Assembly (NCBI GenBank): GCA_963666465.1
Contig: OY762824.1
Location: forward strand, 186,001-250,000
DNA: 64,000 nt
Source of the DNA: VXYL01 sp963666465
Lineage (GTDB): Bacteria; Pseudomonadota; Gammaproteobacteria; Pseudomonadales; Azotimanducaceae
Direction: 5' to 3'
Below the pieces are notes generated by a model. That model saw only the letters and a program-made list of their open reading frames with translations, was not told the origin of the DNA and ran no database searches. The position numbers were made by a program, and so were the translations under genes. Positions 36,526 to 47,951 of the stretch are shown in pieces (position 1 is the first letter of the stretch; the number at the start of each line of letters is the position of its first letter).

Positions 36526-39351
36526 CAGTGACGCTTGCGCGCGCGATCAACGTCGGAGCGCAGGGGAGCCTCGGCGAACCTCGCCTTCCAGACGCGCGGC
36601 GTGAGTTGACCACGCGCGAGGCGGGGTGCTGGCCGACGCGCTGCAGGACGTTGACGAATTAGGTGGAGGGATCGATGCCGTGCAGTCGGCAGGTCACCAA
36701 CAGGCTCTGGATGACGTCGACACGCTCGGCGCCGAGTTCGGTCCAGGCGAACAGCCAGTTACACCGCCACATCGGAATTTGCCGGATCGAGCGCTCAAGG
36801 TGATTTGTATCAGGCCGCACGTCGGCCTCGGTGAGGAATACCGGCAGGCCGGCTTCGCGCTCAAGGGCGTAGTTCAGCGCCTTGGCCAGAGGACTCCTCG
36901 GTAGCAGATCGGGGGCACCGGCACTGTCCGCGGCACCAGTCGAAGAACCGCACGACCACCGGAAGGCTGCGTTCGCGCCAGTACGCCAGCTTCGCCGCGC
37001 CGCGCGTATCTCGCGTACGACGGGTTGCCGTCGGTCACCGGCTTGCCCTTGTAGTCGCCGAGGAAAGTCTCCACATGCCGCTGCTCGCGCGTCGGCGCGT
37101 AGCGGAACACGACCTCGTCCTGATCGCCGTAGATCGGCTAGCCCGCATATCTCACCAACTGCAGGGCCGAGCGGCTTGGGCGGGTCCGGGGATTCGGCGC
37201 GCACTTTGTGAGCGCACGGAGCGCTGCGGACGGTCCGGGAAGGACGGCGCCGCCTTCGCCTTCGGTGCCCGAAGTGCACATCCAGGGCGGCGGGCCGCGC
37301 CGTGGCGAGCCGCCCAGGCACGCGCCACCCCCGGCGGGGGCGGCCGGTGTTCCGTTCTCGGGACGGGCGCGCGGCCACGCGAGCGGCGCGCGGGTCGGCT
37401 GGCGGCGCAGGGCGGCGGCGTGGGCGAACTCCGCCGCGCGCGGGCACGCCGACGGGAACGACAGCCACACCCGCCGCGCGGTGATCCGCACCCGGGCGGC
37501 GACCTTGAGCAGCTTCGACCGGAGGGTGCCGCATTGCGCCCGGGCCCAGCGCGTGCCCGCAAAGCCCAGCCGCCGCAGGCCGTGCATCGGCACGCAGGCG
37601 AACGACGACAGGTGAAGCCGCAGCTGGTTGGCGCGCAGCGTCGCCGTGCCGGTGCGGTCGGCGAACAGATCCAGCTGCCGCTCCTTGATGCGGTTCTCCA
37701 TGTCGCCCCGCGCACAGTGCAGAACCTCGCACAGGCGCTGCGCACCGGCCACCTCGCGGCCCAGGCTGGTCACCACGAAGCGCGGGTTCGGCCCCTTCGC
37801 CAGATGCTCCGCCTTCGCCACCACCCGGCGCCACCGGCTCCACGACTTCCGGGTCCGACAGCGGAACTCCCGGAACCGTCGCAACGCCTCACGCGTCTTC
37901 GCCCAGCGACGAAGAGACCTGCGCAGCGCCTTGGCGATCCGGCGCACCAGTCGCGCGTTGCGCGCCAGCCCGAGAACGCAGTCCACGCCGTTGTCCTCGC
38001 ACCAGCGCATGGGCTCCTCCCGGCAGAAGCCGGCGTCCCCCCGCACCACCAGACGCACCTCCGGCCAGCGCCCGCGCAACCGTCGGCGGCGTCCACGTTC
38101 GACGGCCGCAGCCGCGCACACAGCAGATGCTCGCCGCAGAAGACGTACGGCGGCAGGCAGCAGCAGCCCTTGCAGTGGCCGTGGAAGAACCGGCCCTCCT
38201 GGTCCCCGTGCAGCGGACCGTCCGTGGCGTCCAAGTCCAGCCACAACTCCTCCGGCGCCTCGGCGAACGACTCCGGGAACCCCTCCGCCAGCACGTCGTC
38301 CAGCGCCTCCGGGTCCGCCACCACGCGGCGGCAGCGGTCCCGCGCCGCGTGCTCCGGCCGGCCCAGCTCCAGACGGTTCAGCGTGCTCGACCCCGCCAGC
38401 GGGAAACCCCAGTCCCGCGACCGGTCCCCGCCCGTCGGGTCCGCCTTGCCGACCAGCAGCGCCAGCAGGCTGTCGCCGCGCAGCGCGTCGTGGTCGTTCA
38501 GACCCTCGTGGCCCGGCGCGATCCCGCAGATCCGCTGCGCCACCGGATCCCTCGCCGGGTGCTCCACCTTGCCCGGATCGCGATGGTCCGCGAAGCAGCC
38601 CGCCACCCGGTCCATCAGACCCAGGGCGCGATCCACCTCGCGCAGCAGAAACGCCGCCGCCGTCCGAGGTAAGCCGCCCGCCGTCAAAGCAACCGACCAC
38701 CTCGCGCCGACCGAAGGGCTGAAATCCAAGTGCCGGGGGCGTACACGCAATCCCCGCGTCGGCCATCCGACCATGCTGGCGATACAGCGGAAGGTGGTGG
38801 CGGAACTTCTCGGATCAGCATCCCCGCCAGCAGGCTCACGTCCGCCACGGTTCGCTCAAGCACGTTTGGCGGCGACCGCGCCGTGACCAGCTGCCCCGTG
38901 TCCCGGCGCTTGACCACCTGACGCACGTACCGCAGCACCTCGTAGCTCGCCGGGTGTTGTGCCAGGCGGTGCGTCACCTTCTCGCCCACCACCACCCCCC
39001 TCGGCCTCCGGGATCGCCTCGATCGCCGGATCCCGCACATCGATGGTGGTCACCGGCACCGAGGCGTCGAAGCGCAGGCCGCTGTCGCTGACGGCTTCGC
39101 CGCGAGCCTTGCGGCGCGGATAGGGTGATCTCTTCGGACACCACCTCCGGCGGCGGCGACTCGTCCACGCCCAGCGACTCAAGCAGGTTCGTCTGCGCGG
39201 ACGTATCGATGTCCAGGCGCTTCTCCGAGTGGCGGCCGAACTGACGGCGGAGCCAGTCGAACTGCTGGCGCAGCGAGTCGTAGTCCGCCTTCAGCGCCTC
39301 GTGCGCCGCGGCGAGCTTCTCTTCGTACCGCAAACCCCGCCGCGGCTCCAC
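36526..39351 (-). pseudogene. IS66-family transposase (TnpC) relic, split by an IS1380 relic
   Basis: The N-terminal piece (about 38760-39351) has RYEEKLAAAHEALKADYDSL and WLRRQFGRHSEKRLDID, then frameshifts, LLAGMLIREV and HLPLYRQHGRMADAGI. The C-terminal piece (36526-37138) has YGDQDEVVFRYAPTREQRH, SPLAKALNYALEREAGLPVF, NHLERSIRQIPMWRCNWLFA and RVDVIQSLLVTCRLHGIDPST. After that a TAA replaces the Tyr of the usual PSTYL, followed by FVNVLQRVGQHPASR in frame and a frameshift. About 90 residues in the middle are missing where the IS1380 sequence now lies. The element is dead; no tnpA or tnpB is seen. Confidence 0.85.
37141..38757 (-). pseudogene. IS1380-family transposase relic, copy 1 (inside IS66)
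   Basis: The minus strand encodes FGRREVVGCFDGGRLTSDGG, LLREVDRALGLMDRVAGCFA and DHRDPGKVEH, DGDSLLALLVGK-like text, then after a frameshift near 38.09 kb VVRGDAGFCREEPMRWCEDN and GDMENRIKERQLDLFADRTG, typical of IS1380 transposases. One terminal repeat is seen (GCCCGCATATCTCACCAAC at 37141); the other end lacks about 120 bases compared with copy 2. At least two frameshifts make it inactive. Confidence 0.85.
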
Positions 39352-40115
39352 ATCAGTCGCTGACTAACTACCAGTCAGTTTTCGATGCGACAGAGCATAG
39401 ACGATGCAACGGATGGTCGATAATGAGAGGGTCGGACAGGTCGCACCTGCCCTCCGACCGACACAAGAACGCCGAGTGCGGATCGATCTAGCCCGCATCG
39501 CTCACCAACTTGACGGGTGGGGCTGAACGGGGCGGCCGCCGGCGTCCTTCCCCGCTTTGGGCAGTGCCTGTCCATGCGGATGTTGCGATCGGCACTGAAA
39601 TTGCACCGTTTTCGTCCTCGAAGGGTCCCGAGCGCGCGTTCGGCGTGCGCCGGCCTGTGGCAGGGGCGCGTGCCGTCCCCGGCGTCGGTGCCGGACGGTG
39701 ATTTGTCGGCGAGACCCCGGCTACGCGGGCGGCGCGCGGGCCGGAACGCGGCATGGGCGCGGCCGCGGCGGCCGCGAACTCGTCGCGGTGCGGGCACGCG
39801 GACGGGAACGACAGCCAGACCTTGCGCGCGGTGACGCGCACCCGGGCGGCGACCTTGAGCAGCCTCGTCCGCAGGGTTCCGCATTGCGCCCTGGCCCAGC
39901 GCGTGCCCGCGAGGCCCAGGCGCCGCAGGCCGTGCATCAAGACGCAGGCGAAGGACGCGAAGTGCAGCCGCAGCTGGTTGGCGCGCATCGTCGCCGCGCT
40001 GGTGCGGTCGGCGAACATGTCTAGCTGCTGCTCCTTGATGCGGTTCTCCATGTCGCCCCGTGCGCAGTACAGCTCCTCGCAGAGCCGCTGCGGCCCCGCC
40101 GCCGCGCGGCCCGGG

Positions 40116-42128
40116 CTAGCCTGATTTCAACTAATTTGGCGGTATTGGGCAGCCATGGGCTGCCTAAGGTGTTGTTTTTCCTGATCTGAGCTTCTGCGAA
40201 CCGCCTGTAGTGCCGACCTTGCCCCTTGATTTGACGGCCCGTTGGGGCACGCTATTCCTCCATGTTTGTGTGCGCCAAGCGACGTTTCAAGGACGGCAAG
40301 GAGCACCGCCACTTCAGCGTGGTGGAGAACTGCCGCAACCGCGACGGCCGGGTGGTGCAACGCCAGGTCCTCTATCTGGGTGAGATCAACGACAGCCAGC
40401 GCGCCGCCTGGTGCCGCTCGATCGAGGTGTTGCAGGGCGATTCCGGGTCGGTGCCGATGGCATTGTTTGCCGACGACCGGGAAGCGCCGGAGTTGGACTG
40501 CGAGGTGGTGCGCATCGACGTGAGTGCGTCGAGCCTGCATCGGCCGCGGCAATGGGGCGCGTGCTGGCTGTCGCTGACACTCTGGGATCGTCTGGATCTG
40601 GATCGGTTCTGGGGGCCGCGGTTGCCGGCAAGCCGGCAGGGCACGCGCTGGCTGGACGTGTTGAAGACGCAGGTGTGCTACCAGTTGATCGATCCAGGCA
40701 GCGAGTGGCGGCTGCACCGGCACTGGCACGAGCACAGCGCCATGCGGTATCTGCTGGACAGTTACATGGGGGTGATCGCCGACGACACGCCGTATCGGAG
40801 CCTGGACAAGCTACTGACCCACAAGCGGGCCTTTTTCTCGTTTCTCAAGGAACGCTGGGAGACGCTATTCGAAGCCCGCTTCGACGTTCTGTTGTACGAC
40901 CTAACCTCCACCTATTTTGAGAGCGACCCGGTGTTTTCGGACAAGCGGCGGTTCGGATACAGCCGGGACCGGCGCGGCGACTGCGTCCAAGTGGTGATCG
41001 CGCTGATCGTGACGCCGCAGGGGTTTCCGTTGGCCTACGAGGTGATGCCCGGCAACACCAGCGACAACACGACGCTCAAGGATTTTTTGCACAAGATCGA
41101 GGCGCAGTACGGGCACTCGGATCGGGTCTGGATCATGGATCGGGGCATTCCCACCGAACAAACGCTGGCGGCGATGCGCGCCAGCGAGCCGCCCGTGCAC
41201 TGCCTAGTCGGCACCCCGAAGGGACGTCTGAGTCGGTTGGAGAAGGCGTTTGTCGGCCAGCCCTGGCGGGCGGTGCGCGATGCCGTCGACGTGAAGCTTC
41301 TGGCACAAGATGACGAACTCTACATCCTGGCGCAGAGCCGGGCGCGCGTGTTGAAGGAACGCGGCATGCGCCGGCGCCGGCTGAAGAAGCTGTGGCGGCG
41401 GTTGCACGCGTTGCAGGTGCAACGCGTAAGCCGTGACGCGCTGCTGTTGAAGCTCGGCGCCGCGAAGAAGGAAGCGGGCCGCGCCTATCATCTGGTGGAC
41501 ATCCGCTTGCCCAAGGCCGGGGAAGCGGTTTCCCCACAGACCTTTACGTTCAGCCTGCGCCGTGATCGGCTGCGCCAGGCCCGTCGCCGGGAAGGCCGTT
41601 ACTTGTTGCGCTCGAACCTGACCGGCGAGGATCCGGCCACCCTGTGGCGTTATTACATGCGACTGACGGAAATCGAGCAGGCGTTCAAGGAACTCAAGCA
41701 CGATCTGGCCATTCGGCCGGTATTCCATCAACGCGAGGACCGGATCGAGGCGCACATCTTCATCGCGTTCATCGCCTGCGGTTTGCAGGTGACGCTGAAA
41801 AACCTGGCAAAACCCTGTGCCCCGGGACTGACGCCGCGGGCCATCCTGGAGAAGTTCGCCACGATACAGATGGTCGACGTGCATCTGCCGACCACCGATG
41901 GGCGGTGCCTGACCTTGCCGCGCCACACGCAGCCAAGCGCGGATCACCAACTGCCACTGGATCAACTCAAACTGCGTTGTCGGAGCAGCCGTTACCGAGA
42001 ATCTCGACCTAGACGAATCCCCGACGCGTTTTTCAAGCGGCACCTTGTAGTGCCGACCTTTGACCACCGTGAACCACAAATCAAGGAGTTGCGCGCGTTT
42101 CGGCGCTGAGTTGCGGAAGTCGGGCTAG
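40116..42128 (+). mobile_element. intact-looking IS1634-family element inserted in IS1380
   Basis: CTAG occurs at both junctions (40116-40119 and 42125-42128), and the termini CTAGCCTGATTTC and, inverted, CTAGCCCGACTTC are similar. CTAG can thus be target duplication or part of the terminal repeat. Joining the flanks restores the IS1380 frame seen in copy 1. This is the youngest insertion of the region. Confidence 0.75.
40262..42109 (+). CDS. IS1634-family transposase
   Basis: The 615-residue DDE transposase is uninterrupted. Catalytic regions are LLYDLTSTYFESDPVF (first Asp), VWIMDRGIPTEQTLAAM (second Asp) and LTEIEQAFKELKHDLAIRPV (Glu). FHQREDRIEAHIFIAFIACG after the Glu helix is typical for the family. 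It starts at ATG, MFVCAKRRFKDGKEHRHFSV, a usual beginning. It is the only full-length transposase in the window and may be active. Confidence 0.93.
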   Translation: MFVCAKRRFKDGKEHRHFSVVENCRNRDGRVVQRQVLYLGEINDSQRAAWCRSIEVLQGDSGSVPMALFADDREAPELDCEVVRIDVSASSLHRPRQWGACWLSLTLWDRLDLDRFWGPRLPASRQGTRWLDVLKTQVCYQLIDPGSEWRLHRHWHEHSAMRYLLDSYMGVIADDTPYRSLDKLLTHKRAFFSFLKERWETLFEARFDVLLYDLTSTYFESDPVFSDKRRFGYSRDRRGDCVQVVIALIVTPQGFPLAYEVMPGNTSDNTTLKDFLHKIEAQYGHSDRVWIMDRGIPTEQTLAAMRASEPPVHCLVGTPKGRLSRLEKAFVGQPWRAVRDAVDVKLLAQDDELYILAQSRARVLKERGMRRRRLKKLWRRLHALQVQRVSRDALLLKLGAAKKEAGRAYHLVDIRLPKAGEAVSPQTFTFSLRRDRLRQARRREGRYLLRSNLTGEDPATLWRYYMRLTEIEQAFKELKHDLAIRPVFHQREDRIEAHIFIAFIACGLQVTLKNLAKPCAPGLTPRAILEKFATIQMVDVHLPTTDGRCLTLPRHTQPSADHQLPLDQLKLRCRSSRYRESRPRRIPDAFFKRHLVVPTFDHREPQIKELRAFRR

Positions 42129-43264
42129 TGACCACGAAGCGCGGGTTCGCCCCTTCGCCAGATGCTCCGCCTTCGCCACCACCCGGCGCGACTGGCTCCA
42201 GCTGTCCAGCGTGCGACAGCGGAACTCGCGGAACCGCCGCGACGCCGCGCCCGTGGCCGCCCGCGCGACTTGCGCAGCGCCTTCTCGATCCGCTTCACCA
42301 GGCGTGCGTCGCGCCAGGCCGAGAACGTGGTCCACGCCGTTGTCCTCGCACCAGCGCATGATCTCCTCGCGGCAGAGGCCGGAGTCGCCCCGCACCACGA
42401 TGCGCGTTCCCGGCCAGCGCCCGCGCATCCGGCCGACAAGCCGCTCCAGCTCCTCGACGCTGCCGCCGCTGGCGTCGCCGTCCGACGGCCGCAGCCGCGC
42501 GCACAGCAGGTGCTCGCCGCAGAAGATGTACAGCGGCAGACAGCAGCAGCCCTTGTGGCAGCCGTGCAGCGGATCGTCCGTGGCGTCCAGGTTCAGCCAC
42601 AGCTCCGTCGGCGCCTCGGCCTGCGACTCCAGGAAGACGTCCATCAGCACATCGTCCAGCGCGCCCGTGTCCGCCGCGATCCGGCGGCAGCGATCCCCGG
42701 CCGCGTCTTCCGGCCCGCCCAGCCCCAGCCGGTTCAGCGTGCCCGGGCCCGCCAGCGGACAGCCCCGGTCCCGCTCCCGGGGCTGCTTCTCGCCGGTCGG
42801 GTCCACCTTGCCGACCAGCAGCGCCAGCAGACTGTCGCCGCGCAGCGCGTCGTGGTCGTTCAGATCCTCGTGGCCCAGCTCCAGCCCATGCACACGCTGC
42901 GCCACCAGCTCCGGCACCGTGTGCTCGACCTTGCGCGGGTCGCGATGATCCGCGAAGCAGCGCGCGATCCCGGCCATCAGGCCCAGCCGCCGGTCCACCT
43001 CGCGCAGCAGGGTGCCGCCGCCGTCCGACGTGAGCCGGCCACCATCGAAGCGAGCCACAACTTCGCGGCGTCCGAACCCGTGAAATTCAAGTTGCGTGGG
43101 CGTACACTGCGTGCTCAAGGGACCTCCCTTGCCGTCTGATGTAAGTGTTTGTTTCAACTCAAAATGTCCAACAAATCGAGGGCTCTTTCCATCTCTTGGT
43201 GAAGCGATGCGGGCATGCAGGCTAGCCGCACCCGGCACGCACAGGCAGCGGAGAAAGAACAAGA

Positions 43265-43843
43265 ATGGCGAAGGACCGTCGCAAGCACATCACCCAGGGC
43301 GCAATTCTCGAGGCAGCGCTCCAACTCTTCGCGCGGCAGGGGTTTGATCGCACCACCATCGGTGCGATCGCCGATCAGGCCAACATCGGGCGCACCACCG
43401 TACTGTTTCACTTCGACACCAAGGCCAACCTCTACGCGGCAGCCCTTACGATGGCCGGCGAGCGATTCCTCGCCCACATGACCGACGAACGTGTCGGCTC
43501 TTTCCGCGTCTTCGCCCAGCATTGGATCACCACACTCGCCGGCTGTTCGGTCGAGTCGCAGCTTCTTCGCTGTCTTGGCGGCGACCATCGTGACAAGGCA
43601 GTGCGACTTGCCGCCCGGTCCGTCTATGAACGCTACATCGAGTCGTGGTCCGCGTGGCTACGGACGCGAGAGGAGGGCCGAGCGCTCCGACCACCCGCAC
43701 AGCGGACGGCAGTGGCGCGACTGATCGTCGCAACAATCACGGGCCTCATGGCCACGAGGTTCGATCAAGGCGACGAGACGGTCGCTGCTGTTCTTGACCA
43801 ACTGGCATCATGCGTCGACGATGGCGGCGGCCCGGGCCGCTAG
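43265..43843 (+). CDS. TetR/AcrR-family transcriptional regulator
   Basis: The 192-residue protein has an N-terminal TetR helix-turn-helix (AILEAALQLFARQGFDRTTI, GAIADQANIGRTTVLFHF, about residues 12-52) and an all-helical ligand-binding half. No efflux or metabolic gene is beside it, since both sides are IS remnants, so its target is unknown. An IS1380 terminus 50 bases upstream may have replaced its native promoter. GGAGAAAGAA before the ATG is a weak ribosome-binding site. Confidence 0.85.
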   Translation: MAKDRRKHITQGAILEAALQLFARQGFDRTTIGAIADQANIGRTTVLFHFDTKANLYAAALTMAGERFLAHMTDERVGSFRVFAQHWITTLAGCSVESQLLRCLGGDHRDKAVRLAARSVYERYIESWSAWLRTREEGRALRPPAQRTAVARLIVATITGLMATRFDQGDETVAAVLDQLASCVDDGGGPGR

Positions 43844-44076
43844 TCGCCCGCGCCATCCGGGCGATAATGCCCGTGCGCTTCCGCACCCAATCCCCCAATC
43901 CGCCAGACTCCCTCGTCGTGCATGCACGACACGCGACGCGGGCAGGGGAAGTCTCCCAGACACACAAACATTTCGTCCTACACGCGCTTGCGAAATCTCG
44001 CACGCGACGCCTCTCCTCCCAAACGCCGCAAGGCGCGCCCTCGAGTTCCCCCGATCCAACCCCGTGATGGAAGCTA

Positions 44077-44242
44077 CCCGCGCCCGCGCGATCCGGAACA
44101 AGGCAGCGCTTCCACTCGCAGCGGCTGCGCGCGGCGGAGGACGTGGTTGCGGCAATGTGCTACGTGGACCTGAATCCGGTGCGGGCCGGCATCGCGCACC
44201 GCCTGGAGGACTGCGAGCACACGTCCCCTGATTCCTTGATAA
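44077..44242 (+). pseudogene. REP-associated tyrosine transposase (RAYT/Y1) fragment
   Basis: The plus strand reads RFHSQRLRAAEDVVAAMCYV followed by DLNPVRAGIAHRLEDCEHTS. The CYVDLNPVRAG motif is diagnostic of TnpA_REP-type single-strand transposases. The HUH and tyrosine parts are missing, so this is a small relic. The 230 bases between the tetR stop and this fragment hold nothing recognisable. Confidence 0.75.
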
Positions 44243-44335
44243 GGATTCGGGTGATCTGCCGGAGACGCACGCCACACAAGGCGGGCATGCACAAAATAGG
44301 CACGTCAAGGAAGGACACCCCGGAGGTCAGGCATG

Positions 44336-46433
44336 TTCAAAAAGTCCTGACTCGACCGGCGGCAGGCGGCCCCCCCAGGTGTCGCGGGTTCCGTCATGGC
44401 CGGCTGGGTACTGCCGGTTGGTCGCGTCTGGGCGGGTATCGGGGCTGGCGGGAGGACGCGGGCACGCCGCGGCGGCTTCGGGCGCGGCGGTGCTCCCCGG
44501 CGCGATGCGCCGGGGAGCGGCTTTCGGCGGGACGCGGCGCTTCAGCGGGACGGCGGGTTCAGGACGGCGTCGAGGGCCTCCTGCGGTCGGGCGGCGCAGT
44601 ACTGGCTGGCGGGAGGCAGGTGCTCGAAGCGGCGTCCGTGGCGCACGATGGAGATGGCCGCATTGGTCAGGCAGGCCAGATTGCGCGGCAGATTGCCGAC
44701 GCGCGCCCGGCAGCGGTCCTCGTCGCAGTCGCAGGTGAAGTCGCGCACGCAGTGGAGGCGGTTCTCGATCTCCCAGTGGCGCCGGACCAGGGCGGCGACA
44801 TCCTCGGGACCGGCCTGCCCGGGACCGAGCGATGTGAGCCCGCAGGCGGTCTCGCGGCTTCCCGCGTCCTGCTTGACGAGGTGGCGCTCGCGCGATGCGG
44901 AACGCCTGGCGGCGGCCGTGCAGGGCGCCGTGGCCGTCCCACTCCGGGCTGCCGAGGTCGAGCACGGCGCAACGGCGCCGCTTGAGACGGGCGCGGGCCT
45001 TCTCCCAGCCGCCGTCGGCGCGGCGCGCCCCACTCCAGTCGATCCCCGCAGGTCGTCGAGCATCGTCTCCTGGCTGTCCTTCACGGCGGTGACCACGCAG
45101 TCGGCCCCGCAGTCCTCGACCAGGGCGCGCGCGGTCTCCTGCTGCGCGTGCAGCGCGTCGAGCGTCACCACCCGGCCGCCGAGGTCGAGCGCGCGCGTCA
45201 GCTCGCGCACCGCCGGGATCTCGTTGGTCTTGCCGCCCACTTGGACCTGCCCGAGCACCAGCCCGGCGCCGTGCTCGACCGCGGTGACCATCATCCGCCG
45301 CTCGCCTCGGTCTGCTTCGAGGTACCGCGCACGTCCTTCCCGTCCAGCGCCGCCGGCGCCGCCCCGTCGCTGCGCTGGCGCGTCCACTCGCCCAGCGCCA
45401 GGTCCAGCGCGTCCGGCGGCAGCGACGACAGGATGCAGTGGAAGGTGGAGGTCGCCGGCGCGGTGTGGCGCCCCGGCTCGGGCTGAAGAACGCGCCCGCC
45501 GCCCGCAACCGCTCCTGGTCCATACGCGCCGCGAACCCGGCGAACGCGGTCACCCCCCCCTCCCCCCCCGGCAGCCCGCCAGGCGGGCGGCGATCATGAT
45601 CGTCGCGTGGCAGGCCAGCCCGCAGCGCCGCCCGCGCGCCTTGCGGAAGTCCGGCATGTCCGCAAGGAACGCATGCAGGCTGCGCAGCTCCGGCGCCGCC
45701 GGCGGCGCCCCCCGGCCCGCCGCGCGCCAGTCGCCGGGCAGCTCGTCGCGGCGCAGCGACGCCGCCGCGCCCGTCTCCATCTCGTACACGAACGCCTCCT
45801 TCGGCCGGCCGTGCTCGCGCCAGCGCGCCGCCCCGCCCGGTTGCCGCGAAAAGACCCGCGTGCGCCCCAGCGGCTTCCAGTTCGACGCCCGGCAGCACGT
45901 CCCGGCGAAACGCGACGGGTCCACGAACGTCTCCGCCAGCAGCGCCGGATGCCCGCGCGCCGACCGCATGTCCCGCGACAGCCGCCGCAGACCCAGACCC
46001 AGCGCCCGCGACGCCAGGTTCGGAACCCGGCCCTCCCCCGGCACCGCGAAGCGGGCGTTGTTCGCGATCAGGTGCAGCCGCGAGAACTGCCGCTCCCGCG
46101 TCCAGCCGATCCACGCGTCGCGCACCCCCACCTTGAACGCCCCGGCCTGCCAGCCCAGCAGCGCGAGCCAGGTCTCCCCCGAACCGCCACCTGCCGCAGC
46201 GACCTGCCGAACAGCCCGCGGAAGGGCAGCCAGTGATGCTCGCGCATCAGCGCGTCCCAGCGCCGACGCTCCTCCGCTCCGCGCACCGGGCGGACCTTCA
46301 CGTCCCGCAGCCAGCGACCAACGCCATCCCCGTCCGGCCCGTCCATGTCGCCGTTCTGCCACAACGACTTTTGAATGGCCAGCGACAAATCGAGCCGTGA
46401 CGCCAATCACACACCGTCAGAACGACTTTTGAA
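44336..46433 (-). pseudogene. ISAs1-type transposase with DUF4338 N-terminus, heavily frameshifted
   Basis: The N-terminal part (45550-46400) has ETWLALLGWQAGAFKVGVRD, IANNARFAVPGEGRVPNLAS, RALGLGLRRLSRDM and LAETFVDPSRFAGTCCRASNW, all typical of DUF4338. The C-terminal part has GRVVTLDALHAQQETARALV, VTAVKDSQE and HWEIENRLHCVRDFTCDCDE, the ISAs1 DDE region. Several frame changes separate them. TTCAAAAAGTC at 44336 and GACTTTTGAA at 46424 are probable inverted ends. Confidence 0.8.
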
Positions 46434-46457
46434 TAGTCCTGACCCCGGAGGTGAACC

Positions 46458-47796
46458 TTGCGAAAACGGAAGATCCGCCCCCCGAAGGTCGACATGGACT
46501 TCACCGACCTGAACCTGACCGCCTGCGGCGGTTCCCCGATCCTCGCCCGGACGGCCCGGCAACATGGTCTGTTCGAGCTGCTTGACGAAGCGGTCCGGGT
46601 CAAGGTCCGCAACCGCGGCGCGACGGACGCGGAGACGCTGTGGGCGATCGTCGCCTGCCTGGCGCGGGGCGACGGTTCGCTGTCGGACCTCGACGCGCTG
46701 CGCGCCGACGCGGTGGCGCGCACGCTGCTCGGGCTGCGCAACGTGCCCGAGGCGCGCCGGGCCGGGGAGTGGCTGGCGCGGTTGCGCCCGGTGGACGTCA
46801 AGGGTCTCTGGGAGGCGGCGCGGCGGTTCGCCGAACGCGTGGCGCCGTTGATCGTGGCGCACGAGGTGGAGACGCGAGGCTGCGTTCCGGTGTTCGTCGA
46901 CGCGACCGGGATCGAGGTGGACGGCGACCTGTTCGAGCGGGCGCGCAGGGACTGGGAGGGCCGGCGCGGCCACTGGCTGCACGCGGTGTTCCGGGCGGGC
47001 TGTGGGCGGCGGGGCAGCTGTGTCCCGGCGGCGGCCGGGTGACGCTGAACTGGCGGACGCTGCTGGACTGGACCGCCGGGATGGCGCCGGCGGGGACGCC
47101 GGGATGGCTGCGGGCGGACAACGCCCACTGCAGGGGGGGAGCTGGTGCGGGGCTGCGCGGCGCGGCTGGGACCACTCGATCAGCCTGGCCAGCGACACGT
47201 GGCGGCGACCGGTTCCGGAGCGGCTCGAAGGGCTGCCCGACGACGCCTGGACGGACATCGGCATGGAGGAGAAGGCGATCTTCGCGACGCACCGCCCGGC
47301 CGGGTGGGACGCCGAGCAGCACTGCGTGGTGGTGCGGCGGCGCGCGGAGAACGGCCAGGGTCTTCTGGTTCCGCACCACACGGCGATCCTGGTGTCGCGC
47401 GACGATCTGCCGCTGGCGGACCTGGTGGGGCGGCGCCGCGGCAAGCAGGGGCCTGCCCTGACGGGCAGGTTGGAGAACGCCTTCAAGGGCCCGTTCACCG
47501 ACTTGGACCTGCACCACCTCCGTGCCGCGGCTGCCGGGCGAACCAGGCGTTCTGCGCTCGGCTGGATCGCCCAGGCGCTGCTGCGGGCGGTGCAGTTCAC
47601 GGCACTGCCGAAACGCGCGCGCAGGCACGGTCTGCGGCCCGTGATCCGGCACGTGATGCGCACCGCGGCAAGCATGGTGCGGTCGGCGCGCCGGCTGCGC
47701 GTGCGCTTCGCCAGGACCAACTTCCGCCTCGACTGGCTGTGCGAGGCGATGGAAAGCCTGGAGCCCCGCGCCCCGCCGACCGCGCTGGCGGCCTGA
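46458..47796 (+). pseudogene. second type of IS1380-family transposase, frameshifted
   Basis: It starts MRKRKIRPPKVDMDFTDLNL and contains HGLFELLDEAVRVKVRNRGA, LSDLDALRADAVARTLLGLR, and VPVFVDATGIEVDGDLFERA. After frameshifts near 47.03 and 47.13 kb it continues GWDHSISLASDTWRRPVPER, ENAFKGPFTDLDLHHLRAAA and RTNFRLDWLCEAME. The sequence group differs from the two IS1380 copies at 37-43 kb. It is inactive as it stands. Confidence 0.8.
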
Positions 47797-47951
47797 CCGA
47801 TCCCCACTGGTTCGACGCCGCCCCTGCGGAGACGCGCTTGCCCGCGAGCCGGCAACCGGCGTTGGGAAGCTCGCAGGCAGGCCTGTCCACAGCCGTTCCC
47901 GCCGCCACGATGGCGTCGGCGCGGTGCCGGGAGCGTCTCTTCCGGTGGCAA

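Larger units (their letters stand above)
39520..43110 (-). pseudogene. IS1380-family transposase, copy 2, in two halves
   Basis: The N-terminal half (42129-43110) encodes FGRREVVARFDGGRLTSDGG, LGLMAGIARCFADHRDPRKV, ELWLNLDATDDPLHG and VRGDSGLCREEIMRWCEDNG; the C-terminal half (39520-40115) encodes MENRIKEQQLDMFADRTSAA and RVRVTARKVWLSFPSACP. A separate IS1634-family element lies between them. A frameshift near 42.3 kb adds to the damage. Confidence 0.85.
39491..43214 (-). mobile_element. IS1380-family element, copy 2, split by an IS1634-type insertion
   Basis: Terminal repeats GCCCGCATCGCTCACCAAC (39491) and, inverted, TTGGTGAAGCGATGCGGGC (43196-43214) bound the element. Without the 2.0-kb insertion it is about 1.7 kb, the normal size for IS1380. 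The right terminus lies only 50 bases before the tetR start. Confidence 0.75.
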
